Source: Natronoarchaeum rubrum (lineage in GTDB: Archaea > Halobacteriota > Halobacteria > Halobacteriales > Natronoarchaeaceae). From it: a stretch of DNA of 64,000 bases. This document shows positions 43,516 to 52,456 of this stretch, piece by piece. Under the pieces are notes generated by a model that saw nothing but the letters and a program-made list of their open reading frames with translations, had not been told where the DNA came from and did no database searches. Position 1 is the stretch's first letter; the number at the start of each line of letters is the position of its first letter. Position numbers and translations under genes: made by a program. The stretch spans positions 744,001 through 808,000 of the forward strand of contig NZ_JANHDP010000001.1 in NCBI RefSeq assembly GCF_024494695.1. Direction: 5' to 3'.

Positions 43516-45528
43516 TCAGTTAAACATCTCGCCGAGCTGGTCGCGCCAGTCCTGGATCTCTCGGACTTCGGACTCGACCGAGTCGACGTCCTCGGCGACC
43601 GAATCCAGCTGCTCGTCGAGTTCGTCGAGGGATTCCGACAGCTCCGAGACGTCCGCAGCGGCGTCTTCGGCGACGCCCTCGACGTCTGCGAGCTGCTCGC
43701 TCAGGTCGTCGAGCTCCGCGCGAACGGCGTCGACGTTCTCGCCGACCTCGCCGATCTCCGAGTCGACCCGATCGACCGAGTCGGAGACGGACTCGACGGC
43801 TTCGTCGACGTCTGCGAGCCGCTCGTCCGCGGCGTCGACCCGCTCGTCGACCGACGACACGTCCTCGGCGACCGAGTCGACACGATCGTCCACGTCGTCG
43901 ACCCGCTCGTCGACCGCCGTCGCGTGCTGGTCCACGTCGGCGACGCGTCCCTGAAGGCTATCGATCGCTTCGTCGTTCTCGTCGACCGACGACTCGACCG
44001 CCGCGACGTCTGCCTCCAGAGCCTCGACGGTCGACTGGAGATCCTCGATCAGTTCGTCGCCCTGCCCGTTCTCGGCGAGGAACTCCTCCATCGCGCCGGC
44101 GTAGGCGCTGACCTCCTCGACGCGAGACTGGAGGTGGTCGATCCGCGCGACGACGCTCGAATCGACGCCGCCGGCGTCCGCGTCCTCGGCGTCGACGCCG
44201 AGATCGAGTTCCTCGCGGAGCACCGCCTTGTCTTCCTCGTCGACGCGCCCGGCGCGGAGTTCCTCGGCGAGCGCGCTCGCGACGCCACCTTCCTCGGCGA
44301 TCGTCGCATCGGCCGTCGGTTCGGTGTCGGAGGCCGTGCCGTCGTCGGCAGCCGCTTCGTCGTCGGGCTCGGCAACAGCCGCTTCGGCGTCGGCATCGGC
44401 GACCGACGCTTCGTCGTCCTCGACGATGTCGGCTTCCGGCTCCTCGGCCTCGGTATCCACATCGTCAAGCTCGGTCTCGGCATCCATTTCGTTAGCCTCC
44501 GCGTCCACTTCCTCAGCCTCGGCGCCGACTTCCTCAGCCCCGAGCGCTGCCTCGTCGACGTCTGCGTCGATTTCCGTCTCGTCGTCCGCGTCGTCGGCTT
44601 CAGCACCGGCGGAGTCCGCGTCCTCGACCTCGGCGTCTGTTTCCTCGGCGTCGATGAGGTCCGCCTCGTCGTCCTCGATCATCTCGTCGACGGCGTCGAT
44701 GTCGTCAGCTTCCGCGGCGTCCGCGTCGTCGGCGTCCGTGTCGTCGACGTCCGCGTCGTCCGGCTCGCCGGCATCGGCCTCGTCGTCGCCGGCGGGGACG
44801 TCGATCTCGATCTCCGGTTCGTCGTCGTCCGTCTCCGCATCGTCGGTCTCGGGGTCGGGAATCTGTTCTTCCAGACCGAGGTCGAAGTCCTCGTCGGCCC
44901 CCTCGTCTTCGTCGTCTTCCGCCTCGGCATCGTCTGACTCGCCATCGAGGTCGACGTCGCCGAGGTTGAGATCGAGGCCGTCGTCGTCGGCTTCCGCGTC
45001 GTCCGTCTCGTCGGCCTCCTGGTCGAGTCCGGGCATCGAGTCGGATTCGCCGGAGATCATGTCCTTGACGGCCTGGCTGCTCTCCTTCGACGCGATGTCG
45101 TCGATCGTCGAGTCCGCGACCGCCTCGGCGTCCGACCGATCGGCGCCGTCGGCGTCCACGTTGGCCGGGCGCACCTCGGCGATCTCGGGCGGGGTGAGGA
45201 ACGCGTCGGCGTCCTCGGGGTCGTCGATCCGGATGCCGTAGACGGTCACGAGCTCCTCGCCGGGCTCGACAGAGTGTTCGAACTCGACCGTGTGGTCCTC
45301 GTAGGCGGTCCAGTGCTCGCTCTCGTACTCGGGATGGAACCCGACGCCGTCCATCGGGAACTCCTCGGGAATCGGCTCCGAGAGCCGGAGCGTCGCCTCG
45401 TCGTCGCGCGTCGACTCGATCCTGAACTCGATCGTCGGCACCGCGAAGTCCTCGGTCTCGAACGCCTTCCGGACGGTGATCCCGTCGGAAGACACCTCGA
45501 CTGCTTCCCTGGCGGCCTCTTCAGTCAT
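43516..45528 (-). CDS. Large acidic protein with N-terminal beta domain and C-terminal coiled coil
   Basis: 670 residues from the ATG at 45528. Residues 1-120 form a beta-rich domain (VRKAFETEDFAVPTIEFRI, WTAYEDHTVEFEHSVEPGEE). Residues about 150-415 are an extreme low-complexity acidic linker of D, E and A. From about 440 to the end there is a heptad-rich coiled coil with repeated V-D-x-V/D-E-R units (DERVDDVDDRVDSVAEDVSS, then DELDEQLDSVAEDVDSVESE). It has no signal peptide or membrane segment. I do not recognise a named function; similar acid-linker coiled-coil proteins exist in haloarchaea. A TATA-like CTTTTATG lies about 28 bases before the start. Structural or scaffold roles are possible. 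Confidence 0.7.
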   Translation of the reverse strand: MTEEAAREAVEVSSDGITVRKAFETEDFAVPTIEFRIESTRDDEATLRLSEPIPEEFPMDGVGFHPEYESEHWTAYEDHTVEFEHSVEPGEELVTVYGIRIDDPEDADAFLTPPEIAEVRPANVDADGADRSDAEAVADSTIDDIASKESSQAVKDMISGESDSMPGLDQEADETDDAEADDDGLDLNLGDVDLDGESDDAEAEDDEDEGADEDFDLGLEEQIPDPETDDAETDDDEPEIEIDVPAGDDEADAGEPDDADVDDTDADDADAAEADDIDAVDEMIEDDEADLIDAEETDAEVEDADSAGAEADDADDETEIDADVDEAALGAEEVGAEAEEVDAEANEMDAETELDDVDTEAEEPEADIVEDDEASVADADAEAAVAEPDDEAAADDGTASDTEPTADATIAEEGGVASALAEELRAGRVDEEDKAVLREELDLGVDAEDADAGGVDSSVVARIDHLQSRVEEVSAYAGAMEEFLAENGQGDELIEDLQSTVEALEADVAAVESSVDENDEAIDSLQGRVADVDQHATAVDERVDDVDDRVDSVAEDVSSVDERVDAADERLADVDEAVESVSDSVDRVDSEIGEVGENVDAVRAELDDLSEQLADVEGVAEDAAADVSELSESLDELDEQLDSVAEDVDSVESEVREIQDWRDQLGEMFN

Positions 45529-45626
45529 ACGGGGGCCTTTCTGGACTACCAACATAAAAGGATCGGGCACGTATCCCGCAACAGTTCTATTCGCAGCACG
45601 CAGACATCGTACTATACTATCTCGCC

Positions 45627-45643
45627 GAGAAATATAAGAAAGT
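45627..45643 (-). terminator. Pyrimidine-rich terminator of the MBL gene
   Basis: On the minus strand TTTCTTATATTTCTC follows the MBL-fold gene stop by about 45 bases, consistent with archaeal U-rich termination. Confidence 0.35.
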
Positions 45644-45687
45644 CGTCGTAATCGCGGGGTGGGAGAGACCGCGCGCAGCGGCGAGCC

Positions 45688-46524
45688 CTACAGTTCCACT
45701 CGGTCGCCGATCTCCACGATCTCCAGCGAGCCGGGAGACTCGAAGCTCTTGGCGTGGTGGTGGAGCACCTTCGGGTCGGCGGTCAGCCCCTTCCACATGT
45801 CCCAGTGGCTCGGCAGGAACCGATCGAACTGCAGGTCGCTGGCGGCTTTGATCGCCTGATTCTCGTCGTTGTACCACTTCGTGCGGATCGGCTCGCCGGT
45901 CTCCTTGTCGGGAACGTTGCCGACCGTACCGAACGCGAGTACGCCCAGATCGATGTCGTATTCGTCGCCGACGCGCTCGAACTCGTCGCTGGGTTTGGTG
46001 TCGCCGCCGTGGAAGAACGTCGCGCCCTCGTACTCGATCACGTAGGAAACGGGGTGGGTTGCGTCGGCGTCCTGCGCGACCTCGACGGTGATCGAGACCT
46101 CGCCGACCTCGAACTCGTCGCCCTCGGCGACCTCGACGAACTGGTCGTCGGCGATGTCGTAGTCGGCCTGCCAGTCCTCGTCGTCGAGCGCGACGTCGAG
46201 GCTGTCGTCAGGCGCGTACAGCGGGGCGCCAGTCGCTTCGAGGATCGGCGCCTGGCTCGGGCCGTGGACGTGGTCGGTGTGCTCGTGGGTCGCCAGCACG
46301 GCGTCGGCGTCGGCGACGTCCTCGGGGTCGAACGGGACGGGGATCATCCGCAGCGTCCGCGGCGGGTCGCCCAGTCCGACGTAGGGGTCGATAAACAGCG
46401 TCGTGCCGTCGCCGGCCTTCACTGCGAAGCCGTTGCAGCCGAGATACCAGACGGCGATGCCGTCGGGTTCTGCCGCCTCGATCTCGCGGGGCAGCCAGTC
46501 GCCCCAGTCGCTTTCGATCTCCAT
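45688..46524 (-). CDS. MBL-fold metal-dependent hydrolase (UlaG-like)
   Basis: 278 residues from ATG 46524. The metal-binding motif HEHTDHVHG (HxHxDH) near residue 76 and a C-terminal SHWDMWKGL histidine mark the UlaG-like metallo-beta-lactamase group, which also has FIDPYVG before it and a GATFFHGGDTKPSDEF segment supplying further metal ligands. UlaG is an L-ascorbate-6-phosphate lactonase, but this subgroup is broad in activity (lactonases, phosphodiesterases). It is soluble and cytoplasmic. Separate promoter and terminator are likely, since both neighbours leave gaps over 75 bases. Confidence 0.85.
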   Translation of the reverse strand: MEIESDWGDWLPREIEAAEPDGIAVWYLGCNGFAVKAGDGTTLFIDPYVGLGDPPRTLRMIPVPFDPEDVADADAVLATHEHTDHVHGPSQAPILEATGAPLYAPDDSLDVALDDEDWQADYDIADDQFVEVAEGDEFEVGEVSITVEVAQDADATHPVSYVIEYEGATFFHGGDTKPSDEFERVGDEYDIDLGVLAFGTVGNVPDKETGEPIRTKWYNDENQAIKAASDLQFDRFLPSHWDMWKGLTADPKVLHHHAKSFESPGSLEIVEIGDRVEL

Positions 46525-46603
46525 ACCCGAAACCTGGGACCAGTCGGAGCCTAAGTGTTGTGCTCTCGGACGGGGCACGTCGGTCGGAACGCGAAAAGAG
46601 CGT

Positions 46604-46996
46604 CTAGTCTTCGCAGCAGCCGCCTGCTTCCTCGCCGAAGTCGATGTCGAGCGGCTCGGAAATCGCGTCGTTGATCGCTTCGAGCTTGGCGTCGAGCCGG
46701 TTCTGGGCTTCCAGATACTCGGCCATCACGGGGATCTCGTGAAGTTCGCTCTGTGCCTGCTGGAGTTCCTGAAGGTCCTCCTGGGAAGCGTCGCCGGTCT
46801 GCCGGGCGAGCATGAACTCCTGGCGGAGCTGCTCGAACTCCTCGATGCGTTCCTGGGCGTCCTCCGACACCTCGACGGCGGCCTGGGCCTCCTGCAGCTC
46901 GCGGTACTCGGGGAGCTGCTCGATCGCCTCGCCGAGTTGGCGGCCGAGCGCCTCGACGTCCTGCTCGATCGTGCCGGCGTCGGTCTCGATGCTCAT
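46604..46996 (-). CDS. YlbF/YmcA family regulator
   Basis: 130 residues, nearly all helical. It has the YlbF/YmcA pattern: EQDVEALGRQLGEAIEQLPE, YRELQEAQAAVEVSEDAQE, and EIPVMAEYLEAQNRLDAKLE. In Bacillus YlbF and YmcA act with YaaT as a complex controlling RNase Y, competence and biofilm formation, and bind FeS clusters. The C-terminus here ends GEEAGGCCED, a cysteine pair that might take part in metal binding. Archaeal partners are unknown. It lies between the MBL gene and the CHAT-protease gene, all on the minus strand, with gaps large enough for separate promoters. Confidence 0.8.
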   Translation of the reverse strand: MSIETDAGTIEQDVEALGRQLGEAIEQLPEYRELQEAQAAVEVSEDAQERIEEFEQLRQEFMLARQTGDASQEDLQELQQAQSELHEIPVMAEYLEAQNRLDAKLEAINDAISEPLDIDFGEEAGGCCED

Positions 46997-47152
46997 GCCC
47001 CGACGTTGCCGCCCGAGGCGTTTGAAGCTGCCGGAAGCGGCCGGAGGATCGGATACGGAGCCGTCGTCTGCGCCCGCCTCGTCCGCTGATCGGCGGCGAT
47101 GGCGTCCGCCCCGATCGCTGATCGACGCCGTCGTCGCCGCTGCGGTGCGAGC

Positions 47153-49222
47153 TCAAGACGCGTCTTCGATGACGGCCCGAAGGTCGTCCGACCAGTACAC
47201 GTCGCCGTCGAAAATGACTGGCATCTCGGCTCGGTCGAGATACGCGAGCAGTCGCTCGCGGGAGAGCGCGTGCTCGGACTCGGTGCCACAGAGGTACGAA
47301 TACTCGTTGTCCGCCAGAAACGGCTGGTAGAACCCGCCGACGTGGCGCGAGGAGAACTGGTCGTACGACAGCAGGAATCGGTCGCCCTCGACGCGTTCGA
47401 GCGTCGCGGTCGCGGGGAGGCGGTTCTCGCTCTGGGCGAGCGAGTGGGTGCCGTCGCCGACGACCGCGTAGTCCTTGCCCATCATGATGCGCCGGCGAGC
47501 GAGCTGAAGCGCCCGCTCGATGCCGAACCCGTGGACCAGCAGGCGGGCGAACGTTGAGCCCACCTTGACGGCGTGCTCGTTGAGCACCTGCGAGAACGTG
47601 ATCGCGCCCGCGACGCTGCCCCGCTCGACCAGCTCCAGCCCCTCGTAGTACGATCCGCAGGCGTTCAGGAAGAACGTCTGGGCGCGGCAGTCGTCGAGGC
47701 TGGACGCCGACAGGTAGCCGTCCGGACAGCGCAGTCCCGACTGCTCACAGTGGCCGATGTAGTGGACGAAGTCGTGTGGCGACTCGAACAGCCGGGCCAG
47801 CCCCGCCGTCGACAGCTGCTCCTCGACGCTGACGTCGATCGAGAGGTCCTCGCCGCGCCGCCGGTAGATCTCGGCGACGTCGACCTCGTCGGACATCTCC
47901 TCGTCGTTGAGTACGACGGCGATGTCGATGCCGTCGCTACCCCGTTCGAGATAGTCGATCCGGTGCTCGTAGGCCGCGGGCGTCGATTTGAACACGTCTA
48001 TCGGCGTCCCTTCGGCGAGCCAGCCGTGGATGCGCCCCTCGCGGAGTTCCGGCTTGACGATGTCGACCGACGCCACCTGCCCGACGCCGCGGCCGCCGGT
48101 CGAGCCGCGGTAGAAGTCGTCGAGCGAGCGGGCGACGAGCTCGCAGCCCTCCAGTTCGGAGGTTCGAGGCGCACAGATCAGGCTCAGCCGGTCGAGCAGG
48201 TGCGGGAGCGTCGAGAGGTGCTCGGGCGTCGGCTCGACGTACGTCGAGAGGTGCCAGTCGGGGAGCCGGTGCTGGATCGCCTCGTGGGCGACCGTCATGT
48301 ACGTCCCGAGCCGTTCGTCCGGCGCGGCGTCGTACAGCGCGCCCGCGTCTAATCCGAGCGTGTCGAGCAAGCTCGCCTCCGCGAGCTCCGTCCCGTAGGG
48401 GCCGACGTTTCGCACCAGACAGTCGAGGAAAAACACTTGCCGCAGGAGCCGGGTCACTTCGCGTTCGAGGTCGGGGAGCCCCGACAGCTCCCACTCGGCG
48501 TCGAGCGAGGGCAGTCGGAGGACGGGGCGAGGACGATCCGCGACGTCGACCGACGCCTGCAGATAGTACGCGAGCGGCGCGAGCACGTACAGCGAGGCCA
48601 GGTCGTCGGGCGCGACGATCTCGATCCCCGTCGACGGCGTCGCGGCGACGACGGCGTCGGGCACGTCGATCTCCTCGCCGGCGTCGAGACGCGGCGGGTG
48701 CCCCCGGAGCGACGGGTACGAGCGGTCGACGCCGGTCGTGCGGTGCGACGCGTGGAGGTGCGAGAGCGCCGTCGCGACGCCCTCCGGCGTCGGCGGGACG
48801 GTCATCGAATGCGTCGGGACCTCGCTCCGACTCCGGAATCCGACGGCGACGTCGGTGCGCTCGGGAAAGGAGACGACGGTCCGGTCGAAGCTCTCAGACC
48901 GGCGGATCGAGCACTCGCCGTCGACCCCGAGGTAGGTCTTGATCTCGGCGTCGACGTCGATCACGTACTCGTCGTCGGGGAGCGCGACCGGGTCGGTCTC
49001 GGGACCGAGTTCCCGGGTCCGCCCGCCCGAGAGCGGCGTCGCGTACACGACCGCCGAGGGGAAGGTCAGTTCCGAGACCGAACAGACGAGCGTCGAATCG
49101 ACCGGTCGCGGGAGATCGGCCTCGCTGCGCGCGAGGTCGAGGCCCGGGCTCCGAACGGCCATCTCGGCGCCGCCGGCGTCGAGGACCCGGAGCCCGGACT
49201 CCGTCACCTCCCACTCGATCAT
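47153..49222 (-). CDS. CHAT/caspase-like cysteine protease domain protein
   Basis: 689 residues. The C-terminal region (about 400-640) is a CHAT-type clan CD protease: the catalytic histidine is H491 in HYIGHCEQSG and the nucleophile is C522 in FFLNACGSYYEGL, 31 residues apart as expected for the family. SVAGAITFSQVLNEHAVKVG follows. The N-terminal 400 residues include beta-rich and helical parts and no recognised repeats. The final 50 residues (DRAEMPVIFDGDVYWSDDL) form a separate tail. CHAT proteins act in programmed death and defence (for example with gasdermins or type III-E CRISPR), but no such partner is encoded nearby. It has its own promoter region upstream of 49222. Confidence 0.82.
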   Translation of the reverse strand: MIEWEVTESGLRVLDAGGAEMAVRSPGLDLARSEADLPRPVDSTLVCSVSELTFPSAVVYATPLSGGRTRELGPETDPVALPDDEYVIDVDAEIKTYLGVDGECSIRRSESFDRTVVSFPERTDVAVGFRSRSEVPTHSMTVPPTPEGVATALSHLHASHRTTGVDRSYPSLRGHPPRLDAGEEIDVPDAVVAATPSTGIEIVAPDDLASLYVLAPLAYYLQASVDVADRPRPVLRLPSLDAEWELSGLPDLEREVTRLLRQVFFLDCLVRNVGPYGTELAEASLLDTLGLDAGALYDAAPDERLGTYMTVAHEAIQHRLPDWHLSTYVEPTPEHLSTLPHLLDRLSLICAPRTSELEGCELVARSLDDFYRGSTGGRGVGQVASVDIVKPELREGRIHGWLAEGTPIDVFKSTPAAYEHRIDYLERGSDGIDIAVVLNDEEMSDEVDVAEIYRRRGEDLSIDVSVEEQLSTAGLARLFESPHDFVHYIGHCEQSGLRCPDGYLSASSLDDCRAQTFFLNACGSYYEGLELVERGSVAGAITFSQVLNEHAVKVGSTFARLLVHGFGIERALQLARRRIMMGKDYAVVGDGTHSLAQSENRLPATATLERVEGDRFLLSYDQFSSRHVGGFYQPFLADNEYSYLCGTESEHALSRERLLAYLDRAEMPVIFDGDVYWSDDLRAVIEDAS

Positions 49223-49454
49223 TCGAGTCGAACGAAAACGCTAGTGGCAGTTATTTGTATCGACTGAGGGGATCTAGCGCGTCGTTCCGGACGGATTCCG
49301 GTCGTCAGAGCGTTCGACGCCGGCGATCCGGCGTGCACGTTTCTGCACGAACGGGGTCGAACGATGGGCGGCGGGAGAGATCAGCACGCGGCGAGTGACC
49401 GCTCGGCGGCGCGATACTGCTACAGGATCACACCCGAAAAATCGGCGAAAGGGT

Positions 49455-49464
49455 ACAATTATAC
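49455..49464 (+). promoter_or_regulatory. glyA promoter (TATA with BRE)
   Basis: ACAATTATAC lies 28 bases before the glyA ATG, preceded by a BRE-like CGAAAGGG, giving a leaderless message. The rest of 49223-49440 shows no gene; a TATA-like ATACAAATAA (minus, 49251-49260) probably serves the CHAT gene. Confidence 0.65.
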
Positions 49465-49488
49465 GCGGGCGCCCCCCGACGTACGAAC

Positions 49489-50745
49489 ATGAAGTACGAC
49501 ACCGTCAGGGAGGTCGATCCCGAGATCGCAGACGCCCTGAGCGGCGAGGTAGAGCGCCAGCGAAGCACCCTCCAGATGATCGCCAGCGAGAACCACGCGA
49601 GCGAGGCGGTCCTGGAAGCCCAGAGCTCGGCACTGACGAACGTGTACGCCGAGGGCTACCCCGGCGCCCGCTACTACGCGGGCTGCGAGTACGCCGACGA
49701 GGTCGAGAACCTGGCCATCGAGCGCGCGAAGGAACTCTGGGGCGGCGACCACGTCAACGTCCAGCCCCACTCGGGCACGCAGGCGAACATGGGCGTCTAC
49801 CTGGCGGTACTCGACCCCGGCGACAAGATTCTCTCGCTGGACCTGACTCACGGCGGCCACCTCTCACACGGCCACCCGGCGAACTTCACGGGCCAGCTGT
49901 TCGAGGTCGAGCAGTACGAGGTCGACCCCGAGACGGGCTACATCGACTACGAGGAGGTCAAAGCGCAGGCCGAAGAGTTCGATCCCGACATCGTCGTCTC
50001 GGGCTACTCGGCGTACCCCCGCACGGTCGAGTGGGAGAAGATCCAGGAGGCCGCCGACGCCGCCGACGCGTACCACCTCGCAGACATGGCCCACATCACG
50101 GGCCTGGTCGCGGCGGGCGTCCACCCCTCGCCGGTCGGCGTCGCCGACTTCGTCACCGGCTCGACCCACAAGACGATCCGCGCGGGCCGCGGCGGCATCA
50201 TCATCTGCGACGAGGAGTACGCCGACGACGTCGACTCGGCCGTGTTCCCCGGCGCGCAGGGCGGCCCTCTCATGCACAACATCGCCGGCAAGGCGGTCGG
50301 CTTCGAGGAGGCGCTCGATCCCTCGTTCGAGGAGTACGCCCAGCAGACGATCGACAACGCCAAAGCGCTCGGCGAGACGCTCGCCGACCACGGCTTCAGC
50401 CTCGTTTCGGAGGGCACGGACAACCACCTCGTGCTCGTCGACCTCCGCGAGTCCCACCCGGACGTCACCGGTAACGACGCCGAGGAGGCGCTCGAAGAGG
50501 TCGGCATCGTCCTGAACGCCAACACCGTGCCCGGCGAGACCCGCAGCTCGTTCAACCCGAGCGGCATCCGCGCCGGCACGCCGCCGCTGACGACGCGCGG
50601 CTTCGACGAGGAGGCGACCCGCACCGTCGGCGACCTCATCGCGCAGGTCGTCGACGCCGTCGCCGAGGACAACTTCGAGGAAGTCCGGGACGACGTCGAA
50701 GCCGAGATCGACCGGCTCGCCGCCGAGCACCCGCTGTACGAGTAA
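49489..50745 (+). CDS. glyA: Serine hydroxymethyltransferase
   Basis: 418 residues, standard. The entry QMIASENHASEAVLEAQSSA, the GYPGARYYAGCEYADEVE segment, SGTQANMGVY, and the PLP lysine K228 in VTGSTHKTIRAGRGG are diagnostic. PFNPSG-like SSFNPSGIRAGTPPLTTRG closes the fold. It converts serine and tetrahydrofolate to glycine and methylene-tetrahydrofolate, feeding folD elsewhere in the window. It is a leaderless, single-gene transcript. No insertion or missing residue was noticed. Confidence 0.96.
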   Translation: MKYDTVREVDPEIADALSGEVERQRSTLQMIASENHASEAVLEAQSSALTNVYAEGYPGARYYAGCEYADEVENLAIERAKELWGGDHVNVQPHSGTQANMGVYLAVLDPGDKILSLDLTHGGHLSHGHPANFTGQLFEVEQYEVDPETGYIDYEEVKAQAEEFDPDIVVSGYSAYPRTVEWEKIQEAADAADAYHLADMAHITGLVAAGVHPSPVGVADFVTGSTHKTIRAGRGGIIICDEEYADDVDSAVFPGAQGGPLMHNIAGKAVGFEEALDPSFEEYAQQTIDNAKALGETLADHGFSLVSEGTDNHLVLVDLRESHPDVTGNDAEEALEEVGIVLNANTVPGETRSSFNPSGIRAGTPPLTTRGFDEEATRTVGDLIAQVVDAVAEDNFEEVRDDVEAEIDRLAAEHPLYE

Positions 50746-50826
50746 CGACGCCGCTCGCGGCGTAGCGATCCGAACGCGGAACCCGGATCGCAACTTTTAG
50801 TGTCGGCCAATCTACAATATCGGCCG

Positions 50827-51066
50827 ATGAGCGTCGACGGAATCTACGTTCTCGCCTCGCTTCTCGTGCTCCCGATCGGCATCCTGCTGTTTCTCCTGTC
50901 CGGCCCCGCCGGACTGTTGCTCGGTGGCGTGTTACTCATCGTACTCGGGGCGTTCTGGAACTCCGTGCAGAACGCCGAGCGTCGGATCCAGCAGTTGGAG
51001 CAGCGCGTGGAAACGCTCGAAGCCGACCGCGAAGGCGACGCTGCCGTCAACGACGAGGGGCGGTAA
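50827..51066 (+). CDS. Small membrane protein with coiled-coil tail
   Basis: 79 residues from the ATG at 50827. Two membrane segments, GIYVLASLLVLPIGILLFLL and GPAGLLLGGVLLIVLGAFW, are followed by a cytoplasmic helix ERRIQQLEQRVETLEADREG that forms a short coiled coil. A TATA-like CAACTTTTAG lies about 30 bases before the ATG, supporting this start over 50800. No motif gives function. It may assemble as an oligomer or scaffold. Leaderless single gene, followed by a convergent gene. Confidence 0.65.
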   Translation: MSVDGIYVLASLLVLPIGILLFLLSGPAGLLLGGVLLIVLGAFWNSVQNAERRIQQLEQRVETLEADREGDAAVNDEGR

Positions 51067-51099
51067 CGCACGTCCGGAACGGTAGGGAGTCGCTGTCGG

Positions 51100-51402
51100 T
51101 CAGGGCCGGAAATCGAACCGCGGGGCGTCCTCCAGCGACGGGCCGTCGTCGCGCTCGAACCCGCCCTCGTACTTGATGAAGTTGAGGTAGAACGTCCGGC
51201 CGCAACCGCTGCCTTCGTCCTCGGGATCGCCGATACAGACGAACTGGATGCCGTCGGCCGCCTCGCGATCGTCGTCGGTCGTCGACGCGTAGTCGTACCC
51301 CGCCAGCGGTTCGCGCGTCACGGACTTGTCCGCGAGGTAGGCGTCCCGCTCGATCTCGACGACGGCGTCGCAGTAGGGACAGGTGTAGCTCACCGAAACC
51401 AT
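51100..51402 (-). CDS. Zinc-ribbon-like small protein
   Basis: 100 residues. Four cysteines in two pairs, CPYCDA near 8-11 and VCIGDPEDEGSGCGRTFYLN near 55-67, could hold one zinc ion. Acidic residues fill the middle. It is soluble and probably binds nucleic acid or protein, but no known family is evident. It lies between convergent neighbours and about 150 bases from the eIF2B-like gene start, head to head. Confidence 0.6.
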   Translation of the reverse strand: MVSVSYTCPYCDAVVEIERDAYLADKSVTREPLAGYDYASTTDDDREAADGIQFVCIGDPEDEGSGCGRTFYLNFIKYEGGFERDDGPSLEDAPRFDFRP

Positions 51403-51551
51403 CGCCGGAACGTACGGCCCGCGACCGCATCACGGTTCCGACGCCGGTCTCCGACCGATCGATGCCGACGCTCGTCGGTCGATCCTCTGCGTCGGGACGG
51501 AGCGTTGCCCTCCCCGCAAGGACTTTGCCCGCCTGCCGCGAGTGTGATGAC

Positions 51552-52403
51552 ATGATCAACGAGACTGTCGCGGAAATCGAGGAGATGCAGACGTCGAGCT
51601 CCTCGACGGTGGCGATCAAGGCGACCCGGGCGCTGGAATCGCTGCTCGACAGGGACTTTGCGACGGTCGAGGAGTTCGAGCGCGACATCGATCGCAACGT
51701 CAGCGCGCTGCGCCGGGCGAACCCCTCTCACGCGTCGCTGCAGAACGCGATGCTGGAGGTGAAAGACGCGGTAACGACCCGAGACTACGACGACATCGAG
51801 GAAGCCAAGCGGGACGCTCAGGAGGTGATCGACGGCGTCGTCGAGGGGATCGAGAAAGGCAAGCGAAGGGCCGCTGCGAACGCCGTCGACCTGTTCGAGG
51901 ACGGGATGGCGATCATGACCCACGACTACTCGACGACGGTGCTCGAAGCGATCGAGCTGGCGATCGCGGAGGGCATGTACCTCGACGTGTACGTCACCGA
52001 GGGCCGGCCGCGCTACCTGGGCCGGCGAACCGCGCGGACGCTCGCGGGCTACGACCCGATCGACGTGACGCTGATCACCGAAGGCGCCTGCGGACACTAC
52101 CTCGAGAAGTGCGACCTCGCGATGACCGGCATCACCTGCATCGTCGACGACGTACTGTACAACCGGGTCGGGACGTTCCCGATCGCCGCGACCGCCGACA
52201 CCGTCGGGACGCCGATGACCGTCGTCGGATCGGGCACCAAGATCGTCGAGGAAGGGTTCGTCTTCGAGAACGACTATCGCCCCGCCAGCGAGGTGATGCT
52301 CGAACCGGCCGAGGGGTTCGAGGTCGGCAACCCGGCCTACGACGCGACGCCGCTCGAACTGATCGACTCGGTCGTCACCGACGAGAAGAATCGGGAACTC
52401 TGA
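51552..52403 (+). CDS. eIF2B-alpha/ribose-1,5-bisphosphate isomerase family protein
   Basis: 283 residues from the ATG at 51552. The N-terminal helical half has EEMQTSSSSTVAIKATRALESL. The Rossmann-like half has MTHDYSTTVLEAIELAIA, VYVTEGRPRYLGRRTARTLA, GTFPIAATADTVGTPMTVV and GNPAYDATPLELID, typical of the eIF2B/R15Pi/MtnA family. Ribose-1,5-bisphosphate isomerases carry a catalytic Cys near THC; here the position reads THDYS, as in eIF2B subunits. So the enzyme chemistry is doubtful and a regulatory role is more likely. It is a single gene, divergent from the zinc-ribbon gene. Confidence 0.82.
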   Translation: MINETVAEIEEMQTSSSSTVAIKATRALESLLDRDFATVEEFERDIDRNVSALRRANPSHASLQNAMLEVKDAVTTRDYDDIEEAKRDAQEVIDGVVEGIEKGKRRAAANAVDLFEDGMAIMTHDYSTTVLEAIELAIAEGMYLDVYVTEGRPRYLGRRTARTLAGYDPIDVTLITEGACGHYLEKCDLAMTGITCIVDDVLYNRVGTFPIAATADTVGTPMTVVGSGTKIVEEGFVFENDYRPASEVMLEPAEGFEVGNPAYDATPLELIDSVVTDEKNREL

Positions 52404-52456
52404 GGGCGGCGCGTCGATACGGACATCTACGAATTGAGTGGTTTGGTACCGAGGAG

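Noticed and set aside
44228..45241. Plus-strand Ser/Ala repeat protein
   Set aside because: It is the reverse complement of the D/E/A-rich linker of the coiled-coil gene, so the S/A repeats are an artefact of that composition.
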